A stretch of DNA of 64,000 bases. It comes from Mycolicibacterium chlorophenolicum (GTDB lineage Bacteria > Actinomycetota > Actinomycetes > Mycobacteriales > Mycobacteriaceae). Under the pieces are notes generated by a model, which was not told where the DNA came from, ran no database searches, and was given only the letters and a program-made list of their open reading frames with translations. The position numbers and the translations under genes are program-made. Shown here in pieces: positions 7,612 through 17,440 of this stretch (the first letter of the stretch is position 1; every line of letters begins with the position of its first letter). The DNA lies in NCBI RefSeq assembly GCF_001044235.1, contig NZ_JYNL01000068.1:272384-336383 (forward strand), read 5' to 3'.

Positions 7612-8564
7612 TGCACGGCCTTGGCGAGCTCCGCGATCACCTCGCGGGTGCGGTACTTCGACGCCACCAGCTCGTCGCGGGTGTCGCCGATCGGCAGCAG
7701 TCGCACCGACAGATCGGTGACGCCGGCGTCGGCGAACTGCTTGAACCGCGCCAGAATGTGTTCCATGTCGCCTGCAGCGCAGAGGTCTCCGACGTTGCGC
7801 GCGTCGCCGCGGTCGAGCAGCCGCTGATAATTCGGCGACGTCTCGGCCTCGGCCAGGATGCGGTTGGCGCGCTCCTTGGCCGCGTCGATCTCGCTGGTGG
7901 CACACAGACACACCGGGATTCCGGCGACGATGCGCGGCGCGGGACGCCCCGCCTCGCTGGCGGCCTTGGTGATCTTCGGGGCGATGTGCTCGCCGATCGC
8001 CTTCTCATCGGCCATCCACAGCACGGTTCCGTCGGCACGCTCGCCGGCGATCTGCAGCATGACCGGTCCGAGCGCGGCCACGAGCACCGGAAGCGGGGTC
8101 TCGGCGGCCAGCACCGTCGGATTGTGCACGGTGAACGATGCGTTCTCGACGTCGACGTCGCCCGGTCCGGCGAGCGCGGCGTCGAGCACCTCGAGATAGT
8201 CGCGGGTGTAGGCCGCGGGCTTGTCGTAGGGCAGGCCCAGCATGTCGCGCACGATCCAGTGGTGCGACGGGCCCACCCCGAGCGCGAGCCGGCCGGAGGC
8301 CATCGCGTGCACCGAAAGAGCCTGGCGGGCCAGCGCGATCGGGTGCTGGGCCTGCAGCGGCACGACGGCGGTACCGAGTTCGATCCGCGTCGTGTGGGCG
8401 GCCATCAGCGCGACCATGGTCAGGCAGTCGAAGTCGTTGGGCACCTGCGGCATCCACGCGGTGTCCAGACCGGCCGACTCGGCCCACTGGATGTCGGAGA
8501 CCAGCTTGGCGACCTTGCGCGCCATGTCCCCGCGCTCGGCCCCGATCATGACGCCCAGTCTCAT
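7608..8564 (-). CDS. LLM-class flavin/F420-dependent oxidoreductase
   Basis: 318 residues with a luciferase-like TIM-barrel pattern: MRLGVMIGAERGD at the start, RIELGTAVVPLQAQHPIALARQA, then GRLALGVGPSHHWIVRDMLGLPY. In mycobacteria this class mostly uses coenzyme F420, and the GVGPSHHW segment fits that group, but FMN use cannot be excluded. Probable role: a reduction or monooxygenation step in the mutase pathway. It overlaps both neighbours by 4 bases, so all four operon genes are tightly coupled. Confidence 0.85.
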   Translation of the reverse strand: MRLGVMIGAERGDMARKVAKLVSDIQWAESAGLDTAWMPQVPNDFDCLTMVALMAAHTTRIELGTAVVPLQAQHPIALARQALSVHAMASGRLALGVGPSHHWIVRDMLGLPYDKPAAYTRDYLEVLDAALAGPGDVDVENASFTVHNPTVLAAETPLPVLVAALGPVMLQIAGERADGTVLWMADEKAIGEHIAPKITKAASEAGRPAPRIVAGIPVCLCATSEIDAAKERANRILAEAETSPNYQRLLDRGDARNVGDLCAAGDMEHILARFKQFADAGVTDLSVRLLPIGDTRDELVASKYRTREVIAELAKAVQ

Positions 8565-8961
8565 GACCGGTCCGCCGTCTCGGTCAGCTCGCGGACGTCA
8601 CGGACCAGATCCTCGAGCGAGGTCCCCGTCGGGAACACCGCGGCCGCTCCCGCGTCGAGCAGCTTCTGGACGTCGGCCTGCGGGATGGTGCCGCCGACGA
8701 CGACGGCGATGTCGCCGGCGTCGGCCGCCCGCAGCGCATCGACAGTGCGCTGGGTCAGCGCGACGTGCGCACCGGAGAGTATCGAAAGACCCACCAGCGC
8801 AACATCTTCCTGCAGAGCGATCGACACGATGTCCTCGATCCGCTGGCGGATGCCGGTGTAGATGACTTCGAAGCCCGCGTCACGCAGCGTGCGTGCGACG
8901 ATCTTCGCGCCGCGGTCGTGGCCGTCCAGGCCGGGCTTGGCGACGAGTACCCGGGTGGTCA

Positions 8962-8962
<1 letters not shown>
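8561..8962 (-). CDS. Acyl-CoA mutase, B12-binding small subunit
   Basis: 133 residues forming a stand-alone cobalamin-binding domain. The base-off motif DxHxxG appears as LDGHDRGAK near residue 14; SILSGAHV and VVVGGTIP line the nucleotide-tail pocket. It resembles the C-terminal domain of methylmalonyl-CoA mutase and the small subunits of isobutyryl-CoA-type mutases. The GTG start (8962-8960) overlaps the TAG stop of the large subunit by one base, as expected for a two-subunit enzyme made in equal amounts. Confidence 0.93.
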
Positions 8963-10539
<1,577 letters not shown>

Positions 10540-10547
10540 CAGTGGAT

Positions 10548-10576
10548 AACGTACTTGCAAAAAATGAGAATGCCAA
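10548..10576 (-). promoter_or_regulatory. Candidate mutase-operon promoter (first copy of a duplicated element)
   Basis: On the minus strand TTGGCA (10576-10571) is followed after 17 bases by TACGTT (10553-10548), 8 bases before the mutase ATG. The spacer begins TTCTCATTTT. The surrounding 31 bases (10545-10575) recur almost unchanged at 10653-10684 in the same orientation. Confidence 0.5.
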
Positions 10577-10652
10577 TACCGTCTGAGGCAAAGATGCACG
10601 CAGCGACGGGTGTCGGCGGCCGTAGCGCAACTCCGAAGCCCCGGTACACAGC

Positions 10653-10684
10653 GATTACGTGATTCGCATAAAATGAGAACGTCA
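10653..10684 (-). repeat. Second copy of the regulatory element between mutase and SDR genes
   Basis: About 25 of 31 positions match 10545-10575. Both contain GATWACGT, then GCAWAAAATGAGAA, then G-Y-C-A on the plus strand. The copies start 108 bases apart, one at each end of the divergent region, so each may be a binding site serving the adjacent gene. The TAAAAT at 10669-10674 could also act as a -10 for the rightward SDR gene. Confidence 0.6.
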
Positions 10685-10710
10685 CTATCCGGTGCCCACA
10701 AGGAGGCGCG

Positions 10711-11565
10711 ATGTCCGACGTACCCACCGAGTCGCCGTTCACCGACCGCACCATGGTGGTGTCGGGCGGCAGTCGCGGGATCGGCCTGGCCATCGCCCTG
10801 GCCGCGGCACGGCGCGGCGCCAACGTGGTGCTGCTGGCCAAGACCGCCGAGCCGCACCCCCGCCTGCCGGGCACCGTGCACACCGCGGTCGCCGAGGTCG
10901 AGGCCGCCGGCGGTAAGGCGGTGGCGGTGGTCGGCGACGTGCGCAACGAGGACGACGTGGCGCGCGCGGTGGACACCGCCGTCGCGCACTTCGGCGGCAT
11001 CGACATCGTCGTGAACAACGCGAGCGCCATCGCCACCGAACCGACCGAGGCACTCTCGGTTAAGAAGTTCGACCTGATGATGGACATCAACGTGCGCGGC
11101 ACCTTCCTGCTCACCAAGGCAGCGCTGCCGCACCTGCGGACGTCGGCCAACCCTCATGTGCTCACGCTGGCGCCACCGCTGAACACGAATCCGCACTGGC
11201 TGGGTGCGCACCCGTCCTACACGCTGTCCAAATACGGCATGACGCTGCTGTCGCTGGGGTGGGCCGAGGAGTTCCGCGGCGAACGCGACGGGGCGGTCAT
11301 CGGCTTCAGTTGCCTGTGGCCGCAGACCTACATCGCGACCTCCGCGGTGGCGAACCTCCCCGGCGGCGACGACCTCGTCGACGCCTCCCGCAGCCCGGAC
11401 ATCATGGGCGACGCCGCGGTGGCGATCCTGGCCAGGCCCGCCCACGAGGTGAACGGCCGGACCTTCATCGACGCCGATGTGCTGACCGCCGCCGGCGTCA
11501 CCGATCTGTCGACGTACGGCGGCGGGGACGACCCGCTGTGGGATATCTTCCTGGACAAGTCATGA
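10711..11565 (+). CDS. Short-chain dehydrogenase of the HSDL2 group
   Basis: 284 residues. The glycine motif SGGSRGIG is near residues 19-26; VNNAS and the active-site YTLSKYGM follow, with the downstream WAEEF seen in HSDL2-type SDRs. From memory of human HSDL2, the catalytic Ser of its SPPLN segment is Ala here (APPLN), so either another residue takes over or the reaction is altered. The start at 10711 has AAGGAGG about 7 bases upstream. It begins a rightward operon and overlaps the CoA ligase gene (TCATGA). Confidence 0.88.
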   Translation: MSDVPTESPFTDRTMVVSGGSRGIGLAIALAAARRGANVVLLAKTAEPHPRLPGTVHTAVAEVEAAGGKAVAVVGDVRNEDDVARAVDTAVAHFGGIDIVVNNASAIATEPTEALSVKKFDLMMDINVRGTFLLTKAALPHLRTSANPHVLTLAPPLNTNPHWLGAHPSYTLSKYGMTLLSLGWAEEFRGERDGAVIGFSCLWPQTYIATSAVANLPGGDDLVDASRSPDIMGDAAVAILARPAHEVNGRTFIDADVLTAAGVTDLSTYGGGDDPLWDIFLDKS

Positions 11566-13070
11566 GTATCTCCCTGCTGCTGGAAATGGCTGCGTCGGCC
11601 GATCCGGATCGGACGGCGGTGGTCGACGACGACACCCGGCTCACCACCGGTGAGTTGAGCGCGCTCGCCGATGGCGGCGCGCAGGTGATCGCCTCCTCGG
11701 GCGCCCGGCACGTCGCATACGTCGGCACGGGCGGCGCGATGCTTCCCCTCCTGTTGTTCGCCTCGGCCCGCGCGGCGATACCGGTCACGCCGCTGAACTA
11801 CCGGCTCTCCCCCGACGGCCTGCGCGCCCTTCTCGATCGCCTGCCCGACCCGCTCGTCGTCGTCGACGACGAGTACCGGGCGGCCGTCGGTGACGGGTAC
11901 CGGGTACTGGGATCCGCCGAATTCCGCGCCGCGGCAGACGAAACGGAGCCCGGCCCGGACATTCCGGTGTTCGCCGATCCCGACGCCGTCGCGGTCGTGC
12001 TGTTCACCTCGGGCACCACCTCCACACCGAAGGCCGTCGAGCTCACTCACAACAACCTGACCAGTTACATCACCGGCACCGTCGAATTCGCCTCCGCGGA
12101 GCCGGGAGACGCCGCGCTGATCTGCGTGCCTCCGTACCACATCGCGGGGGTCGGCGCGGCGCTGTCGAACCTGTACGCGGGCCGGAAGATGGTGTACCTC
12201 AGGCACTTCGACGCCGAGCAGTGGGTGCGGCTGGTGATCGAGGAGGCCGTGACGTCGGCCACCGTCGTGCCGACGATGCTCGACCGCATCGTCTCGGTCC
12301 TGGAGGCACGAGCCGTCTCGCTGCCCACGCTGCGCACGCTGGCCTACGGCGGCTCGAAGGTGCCGTTGCCGCTGGTGCGCAAGGCGCTCGACCTGCTGCC
12401 CACGGTCGGCTTCGTCAACGCCTACGGTCTGACCGAGACCAGCTCCACCATCGCCGTGCTCACCCCGGACGATCACCGCGCCGCACTCGCCGCCGGCGAC
12501 GAGGCGGCCATCCGCCGGCTCGGCTCGGTGGGCCGGCCGGTGCCCGGCATCGACGTGGAGGTCCGCGCCGACGACGGACGGGTGCTCGGCCCCGGCGAAC
12601 CCGGAGAACTGTTCGTCCGCGGCGAGCAGGTGTCGGGCAGGTACACCGACATCGGATCCGTCCTCGACGAGAACGGCTGGTTCCCCACGAAGGATGCCGC
12701 GTACCTCGACGGTGAGGGATACCTGTTCATCGGCGGCCGCTCCGACGACACCATCATCCGCGGCGGTGAGAACATCGCGCCCGCCGAGATCGAGGACGTG
12801 CTCGTCGAGCATCCGCACGTTCGCGACTGTGCCGTGGTCGGCGCCGACGATCCCGAATGGGGTCAGATCATCGTCGCCGTCGTCGTCGCCCATCAGGGCA
12901 CCGAGCCCGACATCGAGGATCTGCGCGCCCATGTCCGCGCGCAGCTGCGCGGATCCCGCACTCCCGACCGGGTGGTGTTCCGAAACGAACTCCCCACCAA
13001 CGCGACCGGCAAGGTGCTGCGCCGTGAACTCGTCAACGAACTCAACGCCACGTCGAAGGAGCCCGCATGA
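11562..13070 (+). CDS. AMP-dependent acyl-CoA ligase (second FadD)
   Basis: 502 residues of the ANL family. The P-loop is LFTSGTTSTPKAVELTH, followed by NAYGLTETSS, the hinge FPTKDAAYLDGEGYLFIGGR and the catalytic lysine region LPTNATGKVLRREL. It activates a carboxylic acid as acyl-CoA. It is a different paralogue from the leftward ligase at 4.7-6.2 kb, so the island can probably activate two acids or two intermediates. ATG 11562 overlaps the SDR stop and the 3' end overlaps the next small gene by 4 bases. Confidence 0.92.
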   Translation: MSISLLLEMAASADPDRTAVVDDDTRLTTGELSALADGGAQVIASSGARHVAYVGTGGAMLPLLLFASARAAIPVTPLNYRLSPDGLRALLDRLPDPLVVVDDEYRAAVGDGYRVLGSAEFRAAADETEPGPDIPVFADPDAVAVVLFTSGTTSTPKAVELTHNNLTSYITGTVEFASAEPGDAALICVPPYHIAGVGAALSNLYAGRKMVYLRHFDAEQWVRLVIEEAVTSATVVPTMLDRIVSVLEARAVSLPTLRTLAYGGSKVPLPLVRKALDLLPTVGFVNAYGLTETSSTIAVLTPDDHRAALAAGDEAAIRRLGSVGRPVPGIDVEVRADDGRVLGPGEPGELFVRGEQVSGRYTDIGSVLDENGWFPTKDAAYLDGEGYLFIGGRSDDTIIRGGENIAPAEIEDVLVEHPHVRDCAVVGADDPEWGQIIVAVVVAHQGTEPDIEDLRAHVRAQLRGSRTPDRVVFRNELPTNATGKVLRRELVNELNATSKEPA

Positions 13071-13369
13071 TCAAGAACGGCACCCGCCTGCAGAGCCAGG
13101 TCTGTGACACCCAGGTGATCGTGGTGCGCAGCGCCGACAGCCTCGACGATCTGCGGGCCGGCGGCGCACCGATGGTGCCGGTCGGCGACAGCGTCGACGG
13201 CGGCCTGTCGCTCGACGAGGCGCTCGCCGACGGCAACCAGATGGGCAAGCGCTACGTCGACGACGGCGGCGCCGAGGTGCTCGTGACGAAGGCCGGCAAG
13301 GGGACGCTGTCGATCGGATCCACTGCCCTGACCCTCAAGGAAGCCAAGCCGCTGCCCGCCAGCGACTGA
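13067..13369 (+). CDS. Conserved small protein, function unknown
   Basis: 100 residues, soluble, acidic, with one cysteine (Cys13). It reads as two beta-rich halves: QVCDTQVIVVRSADSLDDLRAGG near the start, and AEVLVTKAGKGTLSIGSTALTLKEAKPLP at the end, where a repeated G-K-G / G-S-T turn pattern is visible. I do not recognise a named domain. ATG 13067 overlaps the CoA ligase stop (ATGA), so it is translated with the ligase and may be an accessory subunit; that is inference from position only. Confidence 0.7.
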   Translation: MIKNGTRLQSQVCDTQVIVVRSADSLDDLRAGGAPMVPVGDSVDGGLSLDEALADGNQMGKRYVDDGGAEVLVTKAGKGTLSIGSTALTLKEAKPLPASD

Positions 13370-13383
13370 TAGCTTCTCCCCGT

Positions 13384-14841
13384 GTGAGGCCACGGCGGCT
13401 GCTGACCCGGTACGCGGTGGGTCTGACCACGGCCTACCTGCTCACGGTCGTGGAGGTCGCGGCCATCGTCGGCGCGCTGGGCGGCGGTGGCGTGGTCACG
13501 CTCGGCAACATCGTCACCCTGGTGGTGGTCGTGACCGTCGGTACGGCCACCGTCGGGCTCGGCGCGGTCGCCATCCTGCGGCCGTCGCTGCGGTGGCTGT
13601 CGGCGGGACGGCGGCCCACCCCTGCCGAGATCGCCACCACCGCCAAGATCATCCGTCGGCAGGCGGGGATCATGTTGGCTCCATGGCTGTTGACCGCGGC
13701 GGTGCTGGTGCCGCTCAACCGCGATGCCGAGGCGTCGGTGTTCGTCGTGATCACCACGACGCTGCTCTTCGGCGCGATCGCCGCGGTGTGCACCGGCTTC
13801 CTGTTCACCCTTCGCACGTTGCGGCCGCTGATGGCCCGCGTGCCACCGGGCGAACGACCTGCCGCACCGGGCGTGCGGGCGCGGCTGATCCTGATGTGGA
13901 CGTTGTGTACGGCGCTGCCGGGCACAGCGATCGCTGTCCTGCTGATCCTGCGGTACCGCAACTGGCTGTTGACCGAGGACAGTCCGATCGAACTGGCACT
14001 GCTGGTGCTGGCTCTGGTGGCCGTCGTCCTGGGATTGCGCGCGATGCTCGTGGTGTCGATGTCGATCTCGGATCCGATCGGCCAGGTGGTGGCGGCGATG
14101 GCCGACGTGGAGCGGGGCGACATCGACGGCAGCGTCGAGGTCTACGAGTGGTCCGAGATCGGCCGTCTGCAAATCGGATTCAATCGCATGGTGGCGGGTC
14201 TTCGGGAACGTGACCGGCTGCACGACCTGTTCGGACGGCACGTCGGCGAGGAGGTGGCCCGTCGCGCGCTGGAACAGGGCGAGTCGCCCGAGGGCGACGA
14301 ACGGGAGGTGGCGGTGCTGTTCGTCGACCTCACCGACTCGACCCGGTTGGCCGTCGAGCGGGAACCACACGAGGTGGCCCGGATCCTCAACGACTTCTTT
14401 CGCATCGTCGTCGCCGAGGTCGACGCGCGGCACGGATTGATCAACAAATTCCAGGGCGACGCCGCGCTCGCGGTGTTCGGTGCGCCGCTGCGCATCGCCG
14501 ACCCCGCGTCGGCCGCACTGGCTGTCGCACGCACCCTCGCGGACGAATTGACCAGTCTCAGTCTCGATTTCGGCATCGGCGTGTCGGCCGGCCCGGTGTT
14601 CGCGGGCAACATCGGGGCGGAGAACCGCTACGAGTACACCGTGATCGGCGACCCCGTCAACGAGGCGGCACGGCTCGCCGACTGCGCCAAAGAGCACCCC
14701 GGTCGAGTGTTGAGTTCCGGCGCGGCCGTCGATCGGGCCGGCGCGGAGGAACAGGCCCACTGGTCACCCCGTGGCGAGACCACCCTGCGGGGACGCTCCG
14801 ATGTCACCGACCTCTACACACCCGGTTCACCTGCGCGTTAG
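13384..14841 (+). CDS. Membrane-bound class III adenylate cyclase with HAMP domain
   Basis: 485 residues. About six membrane helices fill residues 1-225. A HAMP linker follows (SMSISDPIGQVVAAMADVERGD, residues about 222-275), then a class III cyclase domain. Metal-binding aspartates are in FVDLTDST and in FQGDA, the purine-specifying Lys in NKFQGD, and the transition-state Asn/Arg in PVNEAARL; all are present, so activity is expected. The layout matches M. tuberculosis Rv1318c-Rv1320c and Rv3645. The GTG start is 14 bases after the small gene, placing cAMP synthesis in the acyl-CoA operon. Confidence 0.9.
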   Translation: MRPRRLLTRYAVGLTTAYLLTVVEVAAIVGALGGGGVVTLGNIVTLVVVVTVGTATVGLGAVAILRPSLRWLSAGRRPTPAEIATTAKIIRRQAGIMLAPWLLTAAVLVPLNRDAEASVFVVITTTLLFGAIAAVCTGFLFTLRTLRPLMARVPPGERPAAPGVRARLILMWTLCTALPGTAIAVLLILRYRNWLLTEDSPIELALLVLALVAVVLGLRAMLVVSMSISDPIGQVVAAMADVERGDIDGSVEVYEWSEIGRLQIGFNRMVAGLRERDRLHDLFGRHVGEEVARRALEQGESPEGDEREVAVLFVDLTDSTRLAVEREPHEVARILNDFFRIVVAEVDARHGLINKFQGDAALAVFGAPLRIADPASAALAVARTLADELTSLSLDFGIGVSAGPVFAGNIGAENRYEYTVIGDPVNEAARLADCAKEHPGRVLSSGAAVDRAGAEEQAHWSPRGETTLRGRSDVTDLYTPGSPAR

Positions 14842-14870
14842 TTCCGCGCGCGAATGGGGAATGCTCGCGT

Positions 14871-15704
14871 ATGCGAACCGCGGCAGCCCGGGATGTGACC
14901 GCTGCGGAACGGGCGCGCGCCGACATCCGGGCCGGACGGCACACCGGGCCCACCAGCGGACTGGCGCCGGGGTTCGCACAGACCAACCTGGTGATCCTGC
15001 CCGAGGCGTACGCGCTGGACTTCCTGCGATTCTGCGTCCGCAATCCGGGACCGTGCCCCCTGCTCGACGTGACCGCGACCGGCAGCCCCTGCCCGCAGAT
15101 GCTGGCCCCCACCGCCGATCTGCGCAGCGACCTCCCGCGCTACCGCGTGTTCGCCGACGGGCAGTGCATCGACGAACCGACCGACGTGCACCGCCACTGG
15201 CGTGCCGACCTGGTCGCCTTCCTGCTGGGGTGTTCCTTCACCTTCGAGTGGGCGCTTGCCGAGGCCGGTATCCCTCTCGCCCATCAGCGTCAGCGCACCA
15301 ACGTTCCGATGTACGTGACCGACCGCCCCTGTGTGCCCGCCGGACCGTTTCGCGGACCGATGGTGGTCTCGATGCGTCCGATGCCACCCACCGATCTGGC
15401 CCGCGCCGCGGACGTGACGGCGCGCTTCCCCGCCATGCACGGCGCCCCCGTGCACGCGGGCGACCCGGCCGCGCTGGGAATCGGCGACCTCGCCCGCCCC
15501 GATTTCGGCGATCCGGTGGCGATCGCCGACGGCGAGATCCCGGTGTTCTGGGCGTGCGGGGTGACACCGCAGACCGCGGTCCAGAGCGCCGCGCCGCCGA
15601 TCGCGATCGTCCATGCGCCCGGACACATGTTCATCACCGACCTCCCCCACGAGCACTACGACAGTGCGGCCCTTGCATCCCGACTGCCCGGAGGATTGTC
15701 ATGA
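14871..15704 (+). CDS. DUF1445 family protein (putative hydro-lyase)
   Basis: 277 residues of the DUF1445/YcsI family. Landmarks are QTNLVILPEAYALDFLRFC, the Cys-containing GCSFTFEWAL, RTNVPMYVT, and the C-terminal PVFWACGVTPQ with HAPGHMFITD. Databases call these putative hydro-lyases and some relatives are linked to D-glutamate cyclase; no reaction is assured here. ATG 14871 follows GGGGA at about 10 bases. The stop overlaps the transporter start, so enzyme and transporter are likely a functional pair. Confidence 0.85.
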   Translation: MRTAAARDVTAAERARADIRAGRHTGPTSGLAPGFAQTNLVILPEAYALDFLRFCVRNPGPCPLLDVTATGSPCPQMLAPTADLRSDLPRYRVFADGQCIDEPTDVHRHWRADLVAFLLGCSFTFEWALAEAGIPLAHQRQRTNVPMYVTDRPCVPAGPFRGPMVVSMRPMPPTDLARAADVTARFPAMHGAPVHAGDPAALGIGDLARPDFGDPVAIADGEIPVFWACGVTPQTAVQSAAPPIAIVHAPGHMFITDLPHEHYDSAALASRLPGGLS

Positions 15705-17032
15705 CCGTCGATCGTGAGCACTCGCGCCGCACCCACGCCGCATCAGGCACCGTTGCCAAGGCGGTGCGCGGCGCGGCGATCGGCAACACCGTCGAATGGT
15801 TCGACTTCGCGATCTATGGGTTCCTCGCGACCTACATCGCCGAGAAGTTCTTCCCCCCGGGTGACGAGACCGCGGCGCTGCTGAACACCTTCGCGATCTT
15901 CGCCGCCGCGTTCTTCATGCGGCCACTGGGCGGCTTCTTCTTCGGTCCGCTGGGCGACCGGATCGGCCGGCAGAAGGTGCTGGCGCTGGTGATCCTGATG
16001 ATGTCGGCATCCACCCTCGCCATCGGGCTGGTCCCCAGCTATCAGAGTATCGGCGTGTTCGCGCCGATCCTGCTGCTGCTCCTACGCTGCCTGCAGGGGT
16101 TCTCCGCCGGTGGCGAATACGGCAGCGGCGCGTGCTATCTCGCCGAGTTCGCCTCCGACCGGCACCGCGGATTCGTGGTCTCGTTCCTGGTCTGGTCGGT
16201 GGTGGTGGGTTTCCTGCTCGGTTCGGTGACCGTGACCGCGCTGGAGGCCGTGCTGTCCGAGTCCGCCATGGACGCCTACGGCTGGCGGATACCGTTCCTG
16301 ATAGCCGGCGTGCTCGGTGCCGTCGGTCTCTACATCCGGACGCGCCTGGGTGACACCCCTGAGTTCGTGGAACTGCGCGACTCGGGGGAGGTGTCGGCGT
16401 CCCCGCTCAAGGAGGCGATCACCACCGCGTGGCGGCCCATCCTGCAGATCATCGGGCTGGTGATCATCCACAATGTCGGCTTCTACGTCGTGTTCACCTT
16501 CCTGCCAAGCTATTTCACCAAGACGCTGGAGTTCAGCAAGACCGATTCCTTCGTGTCCATCACCGTCGCCAGCGTCGTCGCGATCGCGTTGATCCCCCCG
16601 CTGGGCGCGCTGTCCGACCGGATCGGGCGTAAACCGCTGCTGATCGCCGGATCGGTGCTGTTCGCGATCTTCACCTATCCGTTGTTCCTTCTGCTCAACA
16701 GTGGCTCGCTGGCCGCCGCGATCGCCGCGCATGCGGGCCTGGCCGCGATCGAGTCGGTGTTCGCGTCGACGGCGCTGGCGGCGGGCGCCGAGTTGTTCGC
16801 CACCCGCGTGCGGTCCAGTGGGTATTCGATCGGCTACAACATCTCGGTGGCCCTGTTCGGCGGCACCGCCCCGTATGTGGCCACCTGGCTGGTGGCGCGG
16901 ACCGGCAACCAGATCGCCCCGGCGTATTACGTGATCGGTGCCGCCCTCGTCACGCTGCTGACCGTGCTGACGATGCGCGAGACGGCGCGCCGTCCGCTGC
17001 GCAAGCTGGTCACCCAGGGCGAAAGATCATGA
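15701..17032 (+). CDS. MFS transporter, metabolite:H+ symporter (MHS) family
   Basis: 443 residues with about 12 membrane helices. The family start GNTVEWFDFAIYGF and the loop motif GDRIGRQKVLAL, repeated as SDRIGRKPLLIAG in the second half, mark the MHS group, which imports organic acids, betaines or aromatic acids with protons. ATG 15701 is preceded by GGAGGA and overlaps the DUF1445 stop (ATGA). It is the last gene of the rightward operon and meets the leftward SnoaL gene with a 6-base overlap. The substrate may be the acid degraded by the island. Confidence 0.9.
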   Translation: MTVDREHSRRTHAASGTVAKAVRGAAIGNTVEWFDFAIYGFLATYIAEKFFPPGDETAALLNTFAIFAAAFFMRPLGGFFFGPLGDRIGRQKVLALVILMMSASTLAIGLVPSYQSIGVFAPILLLLLRCLQGFSAGGEYGSGACYLAEFASDRHRGFVVSFLVWSVVVGFLLGSVTVTALEAVLSESAMDAYGWRIPFLIAGVLGAVGLYIRTRLGDTPEFVELRDSGEVSASPLKEAITTAWRPILQIIGLVIIHNVGFYVVFTFLPSYFTKTLEFSKTDSFVSITVASVVAIALIPPLGALSDRIGRKPLLIAGSVLFAIFTYPLFLLLNSGSLAAAIAAHAGLAAIESVFASTALAAGAELFATRVRSSGYSIGYNISVALFGGTAPYVATWLVARTGNQIAPAYYVIGAALVTLLTVLTMRETARRPLRKLVTQGERS

Positions 17033-17440
17033 GGCGCCGACCGTTTCCACCAGCACGGTGGTGAATCGGCGACGGGCGAGCCGCCAGCCCCGGTCGGTGC
17101 GTACGAACTCGTCGTCGTAGACACCTGCCGCGTGCACGCCGGAGTCGTTGTCGGCGGCCATGATCAGCGCGTCGACATAGGCCCGCGCCCGGGCGGTGTC
17201 CCCGTCGACGGTCACCACCGGGTTGGTGATCCGGTGCATCGTGTGGCCGGCCGGCGCATGCGCGGCGACCATGAACTCGGTCACCGCGTCGACGCCGTGC
17301 CAGACACCGATCTCGCCGTAGTCCAGCCGGCAGTCCTCGGTGAACACCGTGCGGAACAACGGCCAGTCGCGGGTGTCGATCCCGGTCGCATAGCGGATCA
17401 GGACGTCGGTGATCTGCTGCCGGTCGTCGACGTCGCTCAT
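17027..17440 (-). CDS. SnoaL/NTF2-like domain protein
   Basis: 137 residues with the NTF2-like cone fold pattern: QQITDVLIRYATGIDTRDW, then FTEDCRLDYG, HRITNPVVTVDGDTARARAYVDA, and RGWRLARRRFTTV at the end. Such proteins act as hydratases, isomerases or small dehydratases, or as non-catalytic partners; the Asp of the IDTRD helix and the Asp of CRLDYG are typical acid/base positions. It is the last gene of a leftward operon with dehydrogenase, thiolase and DUF35 protein. Confidence 0.85.
   Translation of the reverse strand: MSDVDDRQQITDVLIRYATGIDTRDWPLFRTVFTEDCRLDYGEIGVWHGVDAVTEFMVAAHAPAGHTMHRITNPVVTVDGDTARARAYVDALIMAADNDSGVHAAGVYDDEFVRTDRGWRLARRRFTTVLVETVGAS

Noticed and set aside
10540..10710. 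A cobalamin riboswitch in front of the B12 mutase
   Set aside because: The 171-base gap lacks a B12-box-like core, and the mutase mRNA appears leaderless.
10540..11445. Extension of the mutase large subunit upstream of 10539
   Set aside because: The extension runs antisense through the SDR gene and across the promoter region; the family N-terminus and the promoter position fit ATG 10539.
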